A stretch of 48,361 nucleotides of DNA from an uncultured Phocaeicola sp. (GCA_947626525.1 CANQSM010000013.1:1-48361), one strand, 5' to 3'; positions 9,271-18,479 are shown, counted from the first letter of the stretch. Program-made: numbers and translations. The notes: generated by a model not told the origin, from the letters alone.

Positions 9271-9379
9271 CAGAAAAGATTCGGAAAGCATACGCTTTGT
9301 GCCAAATAATAGCGATATTTGCGGAGAGAAACGGTAGAAACCGAGATGTATGTAAACCAGTACTAAAAAGGAAAAAGAG

Positions 9380-10465
9380 ATGAAAGTAGGAGATAAAGTG
9401 CGCTTCCTCAGTGAAGTGGGAGGCGGAATTGTGAAGTCCTTCAAGGGCAAGGACACCGTGTTGGTGGAAGATGAGGATGGCTTTGAGATTCCCATGCTGA
9501 TACGGGAATGTGTGGTGATAGATACGGACGATTACAATCTGAAACGGAAACCGCAGGTGCCTCAGAAGGAGGAGCCGTCGTCTCATAGGGGAAGTCGGCA
9601 AGCGGTTCCTGCTGCGTATGAACAGGAAGAAGAACCGGAGATAACCTATCGTCCGGCTGAAACGAAAGAAGGAGAAAGGCTGACGGTCGTTCTGGCTTAT
9701 GTGCCGCAGGATGTAAAGGCTATTTCTACTACGGATTTTGACGCCTATTTGGTGAACGACAGCAACTATTATCTATATTATACCTATCTGAGCGCGGAAG
9801 GAAAGAGCTGGAAGGTACGTGCGCAAGGAAATATGGAACCGAACACCAAGTTGTTTTTGGAAGAGTTCGGGAAAGAAGCGCTGAATGAACTGGAACATGT
9901 AGCCATACAATTGATTGCTTACAAAGATGGACGTAACTTCCAATTGAAGCCGGCTGTCAGTGTCGAGTTGCGCGTGGATACGGTGAAATTCTATAAGTTA
10001 CATACCTTTACCGAATCCGTTTATTTCGAAGAACCCTCCTTGCGCTATGAGATCGTAAAGGATGATGTGCCGACACGCCAGGTGTTCGCTGAGGCCGAAT
10101 CGTTGCAACAGGCTTTGATGCGGAAAAAGAACGTGGATAAGTCCCGGCCGCAGCCGATTGTGAAACAACCCCGGAAGAAGAACGATATCGTGGAGATAGA
10201 CTTGCACATCCATGAACTGCTCGACGATACCGCCGGTATGAGCAATCGTGAGATGCTGGACTATCAGTTAGGAGTATTCCGCAAGACGCTGGAAGAGTAC
10301 AAGGGAAAGAAAGGACAACGGATTGTGTTTATCCATGGCAAAGGAGACGGAGTGCTTCGAGGCGCGCTGTTGAAAGAATTGAAATCGAAGTATAAGAGTT
10401 ATACCAGTCAGGACGCTTCGTTCCGTGAATACGGATTTGGCGCTACGATGGTGACTATACATTAA
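9380..10465 (+). CDS. DUF2027 protein with C-terminal Smr domain
   Basis: This 361-residue cytoplasmic protein is found across Bacteroidales. Residues 1-50 ([19 protein letters not shown], then [13 protein letters not shown]) form a small beta domain resembling the MutS2-associated KOW-like region. A DUF2027 middle domain follows a charged linker. The C-terminal Smr domain begins near IDLHIHELL (about residue 272) and carries the key [13 protein letters not shown] motif near 315-327. Smr domains of MutS2-type proteins bind or cut nucleic acid and, in some bacteria, act on collided ribosomes. Which activity applies here is not known. It is transcribed alone, divergent from the acetyltransferase, and is followed by a 90-bp nested inverted-repeat region. 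Confidence 0.88.
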   Translation: MKVGDKVRFLSEVGGGIVKSFKGKDTVLVEDEDGFEIPMLIRECVVIDTDDYNLKRKPQVPQKEEPSSHRGSRQAVPAAYEQEEEPEITYRPAETKEGERLTVVLAYVPQDVKAISTTDFDAYLVNDSNYYLYYTYLSAEGKSWKVRAQGNMEPNTKLFLEEFGKEALNELEHVAIQLIAYKDGRNFQLKPAVSVELRVDTVKFYKLHTFTESVYFEEPSLRYEIVKDDVPTRQVFAEAESLQQALMRKKNVDKSRPQPIVKQPRKKNDIVEIDLHIHELLDDTAGMSNREMLDYQLGVFRKTLEEYKGKKGQRIVFIHGKGDGVLRGALLKELKSKYKSYTSQDASFREYGFGATMVTIH

Positions 10466-10580
10466 TGGCTGGAGCGATTTGCGGCATTTAATGGCCACGT
10501 GTGGTTGGCGGTATTCTCTGACGCAAGCGTGTAAGTGTTCCCGTATGCGGTGGAATATGTTCTTTTATACTTATATGATT

Positions 10581-10670
10581 CCCTGCTCGCTATAATGATT
10601 CGATCGAGTCACCCCAATGACTCGATCTGTTCACTCCAGTGACTTAATCAAGTCACTGAAGTGAGCAGGG
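10581..10670. repeat. Nested inverted repeats with a 22-bp period
   Basis: The outer arms CCCTGCTC (10581-10588) and GAGCAGGG (10663-10670) are perfect complements. Inside lie GATCGAGTCA/TGACTCGATC (10602-10611 and 10618-10627), AGTGACTT/AAGTCACT (10638-10645 and 10650-10657), and two TCACT-NN-AGTGA cores (10631-10642 and 10653-10664). The region from 10602 also reads as three degenerate 22-bp units. The alternating complementary half-units could fold as a series of hairpins in RNA or serve as clustered binding sites. Confidence 0.75.
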
Positions 10671-10810
10671 TATGAATTCCATGAAAGGATGGAGGATAAG
10701 ACTGTCTGTCAAATGAGTTGGGACCGGTATTCCGATGAGTTTCGGCGAACTGTCGGAATGTGGCTTATGGTTCGAAAAAAGTCTTTCCATGAAAAAATAA
10801 AGGGACTCTT

Positions 10811-10842
10811 TTCGTTTATATCAGCGCATAATGATATATTTG
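10811..10842 (+). promoter_or_regulatory. Promoter of the porin operon
   Basis: The -7 element TATATTTG (10835-10842) is a full match to TAnnTTTG. A weak -33 element TTCG (10811-10814) lies 20 bp upstream, the usual Bacteroides spacing. This predicts a leader of roughly 108 nt. Confidence 0.55.
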
Positions 10843-10867
10843 CACTTTGTTATGGACTTAATCCGGT

Positions 10868-10898
10868 GAAGAATACTGTCAATCTGATAGGATTCTTC
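10868..10898 (+). promoter_or_regulatory. Structured 5' leader hairpin of the porin operon
   Basis: GAAGAAT (10868-10874) pairs with ATTCTTC (10892-10898). One A/G mismatch is followed by CTGTC (10876-10880) pairing with GATAG (10886-10890), with one G-U pair, around the loop AATCT. It lies in the predicted leader, ending about 58 nt before the start codon, so it may affect translation or transcript stability. It matches no riboswitch known to me. Confidence 0.6.
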
Positions 10899-10956
10899 CT
10901 GAGAGAAGATTTAGGAAAGAGACAAAGATTGAAACCTTAACTTAATATATTATACT

Positions 10957-11994
10957 ATGAAAAAGACATTGGCGGTAGTGCTGTGTGCTTGTTGCACTAT
11001 GGTCAGCTATCCGCAAGAGAACGTACCTCTATCGTTGAAAGCGGATGTACGGGTGGATTACCAAATGGAAAAGGTAGACGGAGAGACGAATCATGAATCT
11101 ACCGGTTTCGATGGAAAGTATCTCAATCTTCAGCTGGACGGACGTATCGCTCGTTCTTTCTCCTACTCGTGGAGGCAACGGCTGAATAGGAATCACAATC
11201 ATCAGAGCTTTTGGGATGCAACGGACTGGGCATATCTTGCCTACGAGCCCGATGAGCATTGGAGTTTCTCTGCCGGGAAACAAGTGGTAGGCATTGGCGG
11301 CTATGAGTACGACCGTGCGCCGGTTAATCTCTATGTCTGTTCGGAATTCTGGAACAATGTGCCTTGTTATCAGATGGGCGGAAGTGTCGCGTACCGTTTG
11401 CGGGACGGAAATGACAAATGGATGGCGCAGTTCTGCGAGAGCCCGTTCCAATCCCTGTCCGAGGAGGATGAGCTGTTTGCCTATAACCTGATGTGGATGG
11501 GCAGGCACGGAAGTCTGAGTACGCTCTATTCTGTGAATATGATTGAGTATGCTCCGGGCAGATTCATCAATTATCTTGCGTTGGGGCATCGGGTGGAGAT
11601 AGGCAAGGTGGCGGTGGAACTCGATTGGATGAATCGGGCTGCCAGCCGCCAGACTTTTTTGCTGAAAGATTGTTCGGTAATGGGGGAAGTATCGTGGCGT
11701 TGCGTTGACAAATTGCGGCTGTTCGGTAAAGTAACCTACGACGTGAACCGCACGGAGCGCACGGCGGATTATTGCGTCATGCCCGGTACGGAACTGACTA
11801 TGTTCGGGGGCGGAGCGGAGTTCTTCCCGTTGAAGAATAGCAGGGACATACGACTTCATGCCACTTGCTTCTATACCAAAGGACACAACGGGAATCCGGA
11901 AGGCACACGCCTTGACAAGCAGGTGGTGGCTCAGGCAGGATTGACTTGGCATATCGATTTCTCCTCATTGACGAACAGATTGTTGAATCTCTAA
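10957..11994 (+). CDS. Outer-membrane porin, OprO/P-like
   Basis: This 345-residue protein has a signal peptide (MKKTLAVVLCACCTMVSYPQ) and a predicted beta-barrel rich in alternating aromatic and polar residues. Motifs such as LNLQLDGRIARSFSYSWRQR, SAGKQVVGIGGYEYDR and AQAGLTWHIDF resemble the phosphate-selective porin O/P group widespread in Bacteroides. It would form a channel in the outer membrane. The assignment rests on overall pattern, because such barrels are weakly conserved. The stop is only 13 bp before the next start, so it is the first gene of a two-gene operon with an inner-membrane transport-like protein. The transported molecule is not known. Confidence 0.75.
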   Translation: MKKTLAVVLCACCTMVSYPQENVPLSLKADVRVDYQMEKVDGETNHESTGFDGKYLNLQLDGRIARSFSYSWRQRLNRNHNHQSFWDATDWAYLAYEPDEHWSFSAGKQVVGIGGYEYDRAPVNLYVCSEFWNNVPCYQMGGSVAYRLRDGNDKWMAQFCESPFQSLSEEDELFAYNLMWMGRHGSLSTLYSVNMIEYAPGRFINYLALGHRVEIGKVAVELDWMNRAASRQTFLLKDCSVMGEVSWRCVDKLRLFGKVTYDVNRTERTADYCVMPGTELTMFGGGAEFFPLKNSRDIRLHATCFYTKGHNGNPEGTRLDKQVVAQAGLTWHIDFSSLTNRLLNL

Positions 11995-12007
11995 ACAGAC
12001 TGCCGAT

Positions 12008-13153
12008 ATGAAAAACAATCATCGTAGTTGGACTTGGTTCATCCCTCAGGGAATCCCTTGCCTGCTTGTTGTGTTCGCTTTGTTTGGTTACCTGACTTCG
12101 GTGATGGGGCTTCCTAATATGCTGAATACCATCATGAAGACGGCGCATGACCTGTTGCTTAATACCGTGTTTTATCTGATGGGAATCTGTGTCATTACCG
12201 GTGCGATAGGCCGTTTGTTCGTGGAGTTTGGAGTGGTGAGCTTGCTCGAGCGTTTATTGCGTCCGTTGATGCGTCCGCTCTTTCATCTGCCGGGAGTGGC
12301 TTCGTTGGGGGCTGTCATGACATTCCTTTCAGATAATCCTGCCATCATCTCTCTGTCACAGGACAAACGTTTTTGCAGTTACTTCAAGAAGTACCAGTAT
12401 ATCTCGCTGACTAATTTCGGTACGGCTTTCGGTATGGGGCTTCTGGTGATTGTCTTTATGGTAGGACAGGGATACTATGTGGCACCCTTTATCGGTCTGT
12501 TCGGTGCCTTTTGCGGGTGTGTCGTTTCCACTCGGTTGATGCAGTGCTTTGTGGTGAAGGCTTATCCGCGTTATGCTGAGGAGCCGGCATTTGAGGAGAA
12601 GGCGGAACAGGAGAAAGAGGAGGAGACCGTACTGAAAAAGTCGCTTTTCTTGCGCATACTTGATTCGTTGCTTGACGGCGGCCGTACGGGAGTGGATGTG
12701 GGCATCGCTATCATCCCGGGGGTATTGGTCATCTCTACCTTGGTGATGATTCTTACATTCGGTGCTTCTCCGGAGGGGTATACAGGCGGTGCCTATCAAG
12801 GGGTGGAACTGTTGCCTTGGTTGGCGGGACAGATAAACATAATCTTCGAGTGGTTGTTCGGGTTTGCCGATCCGCATCTGGTATCCTTTCCCATTACGGC
12901 GTTAGGGGCTGTGGGAGCCGCATTGAGCTTGGTGCCGAATTTCATCGAACAGGGCTGGGTAGACGATAACGCAATAGCTGTGTTTACCGCTATTGGAATG
13001 TGTTGGAGTGGTTATCTGAGCACTCACACTGCCATGCTCGACTCATTGGGGTATCGAGAGCTGACCTCTAAAGCCATTCTGGCTCACACTATGGGTGGCA
13101 TTACAGCGGCTATCGTGGCGCATTGTGTATATATGCTTTATGCTTGTTTTTAG
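12008..13153 (+). CDS. Nucleoside-recognition (Gate) domain membrane protein, CD0519/CD1768-like
   Basis: This 381-residue polytopic inner-membrane protein has many hydrophobic segments separated by a charged loop (about residues 193-215, EEKAEQEKEEETV). The two halves each carry a Gate-type motif: SLGAVMTFLSDNPAIISLSQ in the first half and VGAALSLVPNFI with GMCWSGYLSTHTAMLDSLG near the C-terminus. This two-half layout matches YjiG/YjiH and spore-maturation-like proteins, generally thought to be transporters. It follows the porin gene by 13 bp, so the pair could form an outer- plus inner-membrane route for one solute. The substrate is unknown. A strong inverted repeat lies just downstream. 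Confidence 0.78.
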   Translation: MKNNHRSWTWFIPQGIPCLLVVFALFGYLTSVMGLPNMLNTIMKTAHDLLLNTVFYLMGICVITGAIGRLFVEFGVVSLLERLLRPLMRPLFHLPGVASLGAVMTFLSDNPAIISLSQDKRFCSYFKKYQYISLTNFGTAFGMGLLVIVFMVGQGYYVAPFIGLFGAFCGCVVSTRLMQCFVVKAYPRYAEEPAFEEKAEQEKEEETVLKKSLFLRILDSLLDGGRTGVDVGIAIIPGVLVISTLVMILTFGASPEGYTGGAYQGVELLPWLAGQINIIFEWLFGFADPHLVSFPITALGAVGAALSLVPNFIEQGWVDDNAIAVFTAIGMCWSGYLSTHTAMLDSLGYRELTSKAILAHTMGGITAAIVAHCVYMLYACF

Positions 13154-13171
13154 GGAGGTGTAAATGAAAAC

Positions 13172-13209
13172 AGCCCTATCAAACTCTATTTTGAGGTAAT
13201 GATAGGGCT
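13172..13209. terminator. Bidirectional terminator-like hairpin
   Basis: AGCCCTATCA (13172-13181) and TGATAGGGCT (13200-13209) form a perfect 10-bp stem with an 18-nt loop. It lies between the convergent membrane-protein gene and the topoisomerase gene, and is nearest the former. Confidence 0.7.
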
Positions 13210-13361
13210 ATATTAGTATGTTTGCTTTTTATAATCCGTCACTTTTCCGGGTGCTTTGTACCGTTTTGTCCTCTTCTTCTCATTGATAATGGGAGTGTTG
13301 TTGTTTCACATTAAAACGTTCTTATTCTTTATTAAGGTCAGTTTCTGTCTACTTTTCTTTT

Positions 13362-16031
13362 TTAAAACAGTTTCATCTGTCCTGTGATTTCGTCGATAAT
13401 GTCGTTTTCGCTTTTCCCTGCGTCTGGGTCTTCTATGTTGTCGGGTTCATTGGAAGTGGATACTTCTTCGGAATCTATTGGCTCGGTTTCGGGTCCAGGG
13501 AAACGTATGGGTTCTAACTCGACAATCTCCTCCACCTCGAAAGTGGTAATGCGTTTGCCTTTCGCTTTGAAGCTCTTGATACCAATGAATTCGTCTACGT
13601 CAATAAGCAACGGTTCGCGGAAACTGTCTTTTCCTCCAAACATGACTTGTATGCGTGGATATACTTGGCAGGTCAGTAGAATTAGTTTATTCTCCTTGTT
13701 TTCTCCTAGGAAGTTGAGTTTGCGGGTCGTATTTTCGAAAGCGAAACGTTTCAGGTAAGGGTAACCCTGCTGGTCTGCATCGTATAGGGCAGCCGACCAT
13801 ATTTTGTTGGCATTGAATTTCTCAATGAGCAAGATCCCAGGATCATAATGGTTGTTTAAATCAAAATCAGTGGTATGGAATTCTCCGTTATCCGAGATGA
13901 CAAGTATGGTATCATCGCTTTGGAATTCCCCAAGGTAGTCTCCGCGTCCATCGTAGTTAAGGCGGAGTACGTCTCGGTCGAACCAAACTTGTCGTCCTCC
14001 TAAAGTGGAACCGCCTCTTTGTTTCAGACTGATTTTGTGCACTTCGTTTTTAGTCAGGATATTGCCCATGGATTGGCGGCCTTTGATAGCGATATCACCG
14101 AAATCCTTTTCCAATATAATTCTCTTGAGGCGTGGGTTAGGTTTAAGAGTCACTTTGATGATTTCGGCTTCTCCGTTCGGATTGGCAGTGAAATAGACAA
14201 TTCGTGAGCCGGGCTTGCCTTGAGCCAGGTCGTACTCCTTATCACGGGTAATACCTGTGACGGCGAAGCGCTTGATGTAGTGATATCCGTCTTTTCCGTC
14301 CCGGTAGACCACGTTATAGATGGTACGTTTGTCGTTTCTTTTGAAGATGTTTACATAAAGTACGTTCTTTCCTACGAACATCTTTTCGCTAATGCGGACA
14401 ACTTTGTATTTTCCGTCCCGATAGAAGATAATCACATCATCAATATCGGAACAATTGGTAACAAACTCATCCTTTTTCAGCCCGGTTCCGATGAATCCTT
14501 CTTCCCGGTTGATATAAAGTTTCTCATTGGCTTCTACCACTTTTGTAGCTTCAATGGTATCGAAGTTACGCAATTCGGTCATGCGCGGATGTTCTTTTCC
14601 GTATTTTTCTTTCAACATTTGGTACCAGTCAGTTGTTACCCTTATCATGTCATTCAAGTCCCGGTTTATCGCTTCAATCTCCTCATTCATGCGGGCAATC
14701 GCTTCGTTCGCTTTATCTTTGTTGAATTTTAAGATGCGGGCCATTTTGATTTCCATCAAGCGCAGGATGTCCTCTTTGGTCACTTCGCGGATAAACATCG
14801 GGTAAAAAGGTGTCAGCCGTTCATCGATGTGTTCGCAAGCAGCGTCCATGTTGGGGGCTTGCTCGAATTCTTTGTCTTTATAAATGCGCTCTTCAATAAA
14901 TATTTTTTCGAGTGATGCAAAATGAAGGTTTTCCAATAGTTCCCCTTTACGGATTTCTAGTTCCATACGAAGCAGGTTCATGGTATTGGCGACCGATTTC
15001 TTCAGAACGTCGCTTACCGTAAGAAAATGAGGCTTTTGATTGTCGATGACACAGCAGTTGGGTGAAATGCTTATCTCGCAATCAGTGAAAGCGTAAAGTG
15101 CATCAAGTGTTTTATCGGACGATACACCCGGAGCCAGATGAACCAGTATTTCTACTTGTGCCGAGGTGTTGTCATCTACTTTGCGGACTTTTATCTTTCC
15201 TTTTTCTACCGCTTTCAGGATAGAGTCTATCAGGGTAGAGGTCGTCTTTCCGTATGGAATTTCGGAAATAACCAATGTCTTGTTATCCAGCTTGGTGATT
15301 TTAGCACGTACCTTAACTACACCTCCTCGTTCTCCATCATTGTATTTGGATACATCGATGGACGCACCGGTTTGGAAATCCGGATAGAGCTTAAATGGTT
15401 TATTGTGTAAATGAGCGATGGCCGCATCACATAGTTCATTAAAGTTGTGTGGCAGAATTTTAGATGAAAGCCCAACAGCAATGCCCTCTACTCCTTGTGC
15501 CAGTAATAATGGGAATTTCACGGGCAAAGTAATGGGTTCTTTGTTACGTCCATCGTAGGAAAGTTTCCATTCGGTTGTTTTCGGGTTAAAAACGACATCC
15601 AATGCGAATTTGGAGAGACGTGCCTCAATGTAACGGGGAGCTGCTGCACTGTCTCCCGTAAGAATATTACCCCAGTTTCCTTGGCAATCCACTAATAAGT
15701 CTTTTTGCCCGAGTTGTACCAACGCATCACCGATGGAAGCGTCTCCATGCGGATGAAACTGCATGGTATGTCCTACAATATTGGCTACTTTATTATAGCG
15801 TCCGTCGTCCAGTTGCTTCATGGAATGGAGTATACGTCGTTGTACCGGTTTCAATCCGTCATTCAGGTGGGGTACGGCCCGTTCGAGTATTACATACGAT
15901 GCATAATCCAGAAACCAATTCTGATACATGCCGCTAAGTTGGTGTCTGATTGATTCATTAGAAGTATCAGCGGGCTTGTAATCGGAATGTTCAGTACTGA
16001 AGCCGTCTTTTTCGATGGTATCGTCGCTCAT
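13362..16031 (-). CDS. parC: DNA topoisomerase IV subunit A
   Basis: This 889-residue type IIA topoisomerase cutting subunit decatenates chromosomes with ParE. The catalytic tyrosine is Tyr134 in APRYIEARL. The DNA-gate helix region is HPHGDASIGDALV (residues 93-105), and ILERAVPHLNDGLKPVQRRIL (48-68) is the conserved N-terminal segment. The C-terminal beta-pinwheel region is present but divergent. At the position equivalent to GyrA Ser83 there is alanine (Ala98), while the acidic residue equivalent to Asp87 is kept (Asp102). ParC is preferred over GyrA from the short GDASIGDALV form and absence of a GyrA box. It is transcribed divergently from glyS. A -7-like TAATTTTG lies 32 bp upstream. 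Confidence 0.93.
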   Translation of the reverse strand: MSDDTIEKDGFSTEHSDYKPADTSNESIRHQLSGMYQNWFLDYASYVILERAVPHLNDGLKPVQRRILHSMKQLDDGRYNKVANIVGHTMQFHPHGDASIGDALVQLGQKDLLVDCQGNWGNILTGDSAAAPRYIEARLSKFALDVVFNPKTTEWKLSYDGRNKEPITLPVKFPLLLAQGVEGIAVGLSSKILPHNFNELCDAAIAHLHNKPFKLYPDFQTGASIDVSKYNDGERGGVVKVRAKITKLDNKTLVISEIPYGKTTSTLIDSILKAVEKGKIKVRKVDDNTSAQVEILVHLAPGVSSDKTLDALYAFTDCEISISPNCCVIDNQKPHFLTVSDVLKKSVANTMNLLRMELEIRKGELLENLHFASLEKIFIEERIYKDKEFEQAPNMDAACEHIDERLTPFYPMFIREVTKEDILRLMEIKMARILKFNKDKANEAIARMNEEIEAINRDLNDMIRVTTDWYQMLKEKYGKEHPRMTELRNFDTIEATKVVEANEKLYINREEGFIGTGLKKDEFVTNCSDIDDVIIFYRDGKYKVVRISEKMFVGKNVLYVNIFKRNDKRTIYNVVYRDGKDGYHYIKRFAVTGITRDKEYDLAQGKPGSRIVYFTANPNGEAEIIKVTLKPNPRLKRIILEKDFGDIAIKGRQSMGNILTKNEVHKISLKQRGGSTLGGRQVWFDRDVLRLNYDGRGDYLGEFQSDDTILVISDNGEFHTTDFDLNNHYDPGILLIEKFNANKIWSAALYDADQQGYPYLKRFAFENTTRKLNFLGENKENKLILLTCQVYPRIQVMFGGKDSFREPLLIDVDEFIGIKSFKAKGKRITTFEVEEIVELEPIRFPGPETEPIDSEEVSTSNEPDNIEDPDAGKSENDIIDEITGQMKLF

Positions 16032-16062
16032 AAAAAATGTTCTTTATATAGTGAGTTTACAG

Positions 16063-16070
16063 CAAAATTA
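16063..16070 (-). promoter_or_regulatory. -7 element of the parC promoter
   Basis: The minus strand reads TAATTTTG, a full TAnnTTTG match, 32 bp from the ATG. A TTTG at 16094-16097 (minus strand) lies 23 bp upstream, slightly wider than usual. Confidence 0.5.
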
Positions 16071-16249
16071 CGACTTTTTTTGTAAAGTGCCATCAAATTA
16101 GGAATCCTTTCGATACTATTTTTTGCAGGAAAGTATAATGGAGCTGTTTGTTACGGCTTGTGAGCAATTGCTTTTGTTTATTGAACTGGATGAGTCCCTT
16201 AATTTGTAATAATTAAGTTCTATTTTACCCACCTTTGCAGATAAATATC

Positions 16250-16257
16250 TATCTTTG
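16250..16257 (+). promoter_or_regulatory. -7 element of the glyS promoter
   Basis: TATCTTTG is a full match to the Bacteroides -7 consensus, 43 bp upstream of the glyS ATG. The -33 element is poorly defined (TTTTA near 16223-16227). Confidence 0.5.
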
Positions 16258-16299
16258 TGGCTCTTTTTAAAGAAAATATTATAGAAAGAAGTTATAAAA

Positions 16300-17841
16300 A
16301 TGGCACAAGAAGATGTTTTTAAAAAAATCGTATCGCATTGCAAAGAGTACGGTTTTGTATTTCCCTCAAGTGATATTTATGATGGTCTGGGAGCTGTTTA
16401 TGATTATGGCCAGATGGGTGTTGAACTTAAAAATAATATTAAACAATATTGGTGGCAGAGCATGGTGCTTTTGCATGAGAATATTGTAGGCATTGATTCG
16501 GCAATTTTTATGCACCCTACAATTTGGAAGGCTTCGGGACATGTAGATGCATTTAACGATCCGTTGATTGATAACAAGGATTCTAAAAAAAGATATCGTG
16601 CCGATGTGCTGATTGAAGATCAAATAGCCAAGTATGATGATAAGATAAATAAGGAAGTAGCAAAGGCCGCCAAGCGTTTTGGGGATGCTTTTGATGAAAC
16701 GCAATTCCGTTCTACCAACGGACGAGTACTGGAATATCAGGCGAAGCGCAACGCATTGCACGGACGGTTCGCCAATGCGATGAATGCAAATGATTTGAAT
16801 GAACTTCGTCAGATAATCGTAGATGAAGAAATAGTTTGTCCTATTTCCGGTACGAAGAATTGGACAGAAGTTCGTCAGTTCAATTTGATGTTTTCTACGG
16901 AAATGGGTTCTACTGCCGAAGGGGCCATGAGAGTGTATCTCCGGCCAGAAACTGCGCAAGGTATTTTTGTAAACTATCTGAATGTACAGAAAACCGGGCG
17001 TATGAAAGTCCCGTTCGGTATTGCTCAGATAGGTAAGGCTTTCCGTAATGAAATCGTGGCGCGTCAGTTTATTTTCCGTATGCGTGAGTTCGAGCAGATG
17101 GAGATGCAGTTTTTCGTAAAGCCCGGAACCGAACTGGATTGGTTCTCCAAATGGAAAGAAACTCGTTTGAAATGGCATAAGGCATTAGGCTTCGGTGATG
17201 ATCATTATCGTTTCCATGATCACGAAAAGTTGGCTCATTATGCTAATGCGGCTACTGATATTGAATTCTTGATGCCGTTTGGGTTCAAGGAGGTAGAGGG
17301 TATTCATTCTCGTACAAATTTCGATTTGAGCCAACACGAGAAATTCTCGGGTAAGAGTATTAAATATTTTGATCCGGAGCTGAATGAATCCTATACACCG
17401 TATGTAATTGAAACTTCTATTGGGGTCGACCGTATGTTCTTGAGTATTATGTGTGCTTCGTATTGTGAAGAACAATTGGAAAATGGTGAAGGCCGTGTAG
17501 TGTTAAAGCTGCCTGTTGCATTGGCCCCTGTAAAGTTGGCAGTCATGCCGTTAGTGAAAAAAGACGGCCTGCCTGAAAAGGCTCGTGAGATTATTGATGA
17601 GCTGAAATTCCATTTTCATTGTCAGTACGACGAAAAAGATTCTATTGGGAAGCGTTATCGCCGTCAGGATGCGATAGGTACACCTTTCTGTGTAACAGTG
17701 GATCATCAGACCTTGGAGGATAACTGTGTGACGTTGCGTAATCGTGATACAATGCAACAGGAGCGTGTCGCTATCTCCGATTTGAATAGTATCATTGCCG
17801 ATAAGGTAAGTATAACCAGTCTGTTAAAGACGCTGATTTAA
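16300..17841 (+). CDS. glyS: Glycyl-tRNA synthetase, homodimeric class II type
   Basis: This 513-residue enzyme charges tRNA-Gly in the cytoplasm. It is the alpha2 type: GFVFPSSDIYDGLGAVYDYGQMG near the N-terminus, then PETAQGIFVNYLN and RNEIVARQFIFRMREFEQMEMQ for the class II motif region. A motif-3-like ETSIGVDRMFLS and an anticodon-binding C-terminal domain (VALAPVKLAVMPLV, then SIGKRYRRQDAIGTPFCVTVD) follow. The length fits the family. The next gene, an FKBP-type lipoprotein, starts 8 bp after the stop, so the two are co-transcribed. The promoter lies in the divergent region with parC. Confidence 0.97.
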   Translation: MAQEDVFKKIVSHCKEYGFVFPSSDIYDGLGAVYDYGQMGVELKNNIKQYWWQSMVLLHENIVGIDSAIFMHPTIWKASGHVDAFNDPLIDNKDSKKRYRADVLIEDQIAKYDDKINKEVAKAAKRFGDAFDETQFRSTNGRVLEYQAKRNALHGRFANAMNANDLNELRQIIVDEEIVCPISGTKNWTEVRQFNLMFSTEMGSTAEGAMRVYLRPETAQGIFVNYLNVQKTGRMKVPFGIAQIGKAFRNEIVARQFIFRMREFEQMEMQFFVKPGTELDWFSKWKETRLKWHKALGFGDDHYRFHDHEKLAHYANAATDIEFLMPFGFKEVEGIHSRTNFDLSQHEKFSGKSIKYFDPELNESYTPYVIETSIGVDRMFLSIMCASYCEEQLENGEGRVVLKLPVALAPVKLAVMPLVKKDGLPEKAREIIDELKFHFHCQYDEKDSIGKRYRRQDAIGTPFCVTVDHQTLEDNCVTLRNRDTMQQERVAISDLNSIIADKVSITSLLKTLI

Positions 17842-17849
17842 AAAACTAT

Positions 17850-18479
17850 ATGAGAAAAAGTTTTTATTTTATAGTAAGTGTTCTGTTTGGTGTCCTTTTC
17901 TTTTTGGCTTCTTGCAGTGAAACGAATGAAGAAGACCGTTTCGTAAATTGGCAAGCAAGAAATCAGCACTATCTGGATTCGATTGTGAATCTGGCTCAGA
18001 AGAATGCTTCGGGAGAGTGGAGGATTTTCAAGTCATATACATTGCCGCCTGATAATCCTAACGATATAAATATAGGTACAGATCCTTTGGATTATATCTA
18101 TGTGAAAGTGTTGGAAAGCGGAACAGGGACGATGCAAGTTGGATATCAAGATACGGTAAGAGTGCATTATCGGGGAAAGTTGATTAATGATGATGTATTT
18201 AATCAATCGTATAAAGGTGCGTTAAAGCCTGAGTCTGCCGTACCGTCGAAGTTTGGAGTCTCGTCACTGATAAATGGTTGGACTACGGTTTTGCAGCAAA
18301 TGAGAGAGGGTGACCGCTGGGAAATTTTTATTCCGTGGTCGTTGGCTTACGGACCGGGAATGATGGCAGGCTCTTCGGCAACAATATTAGACTATAGCGT
18401 GCTACATTTCGATTTGCAGTTGGTGAAGGTGTATCCGTGGGATGAATATGCTGACAAACCGATTCCTGATTGGAAGTAA
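17850..18479 (+). CDS. FKBP-type peptidyl-prolyl isomerase lipoprotein
   Basis: This 209-residue exported lipoprotein (lipobox LASC, Cys22) would catalyse proline isomerisation of proteins in the periplasm or at the outer membrane. The FKBP domain fills the C-terminal half: VGYQDTVRVHYRGKLINDDVF, then SSLINGWTTVLQQMREGDRWEIFIPWSLAYG. The usual YG region is followed by a Bacteroides-typical insertion before the last strand (VLHFDLQLVKVYPW). The loop GALKPESAVPSKFGV is longer than in minimal FKBPs. It is the second gene of the glyS transcript, an arrangement with no obvious functional logic. Confidence 0.92.
   Translation: MRKSFYFIVSVLFGVLFFLASCSETNEEDRFVNWQARNQHYLDSIVNLAQKNASGEWRIFKSYTLPPDNPNDINIGTDPLDYIYVKVLESGTGTMQVGYQDTVRVHYRGKLINDDVFNQSYKGALKPESAVPSKFGVSSLINGWTTVLQQMREGDRWEIFIPWSLAYGPGMMAGSSATILDYSVLHFDLQLVKVYPWDEYADKPIPDWK

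Larger units (their letters stand above)
10466..10956. other. Intergenic region with repeat cluster, promoter and leader hairpin
   Basis: This gap of about 490 bp separates the Smr gene from the porin gene. It holds the nested repeats at 10581-10670, a promoter near 10811-10842 and a stable leader hairpin at 10868-10898. An 83-codon frame at 10689-10940 overlaps the promoter and hairpin and resembles nothing known, so it is not called as a gene. Confidence 0.6.

Noticed and set aside
9227..9601. Long N-terminal extension of the second acetyltransferase
   Set aside because: The upstream codons run through the promoter region and into the start of the divergent Smr gene, while MKSELEKM is the standard family start.
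10689..10940. 83-codon open frame before the porin gene
   Set aside because: It contains the porin promoter -7 element and the leader hairpin and shows no recognisable motif.
13384..15953. Plus-strand open frames opposite parC
   Set aside because: They are antisense shadows of a clearly conserved gene and have no motif of their own.
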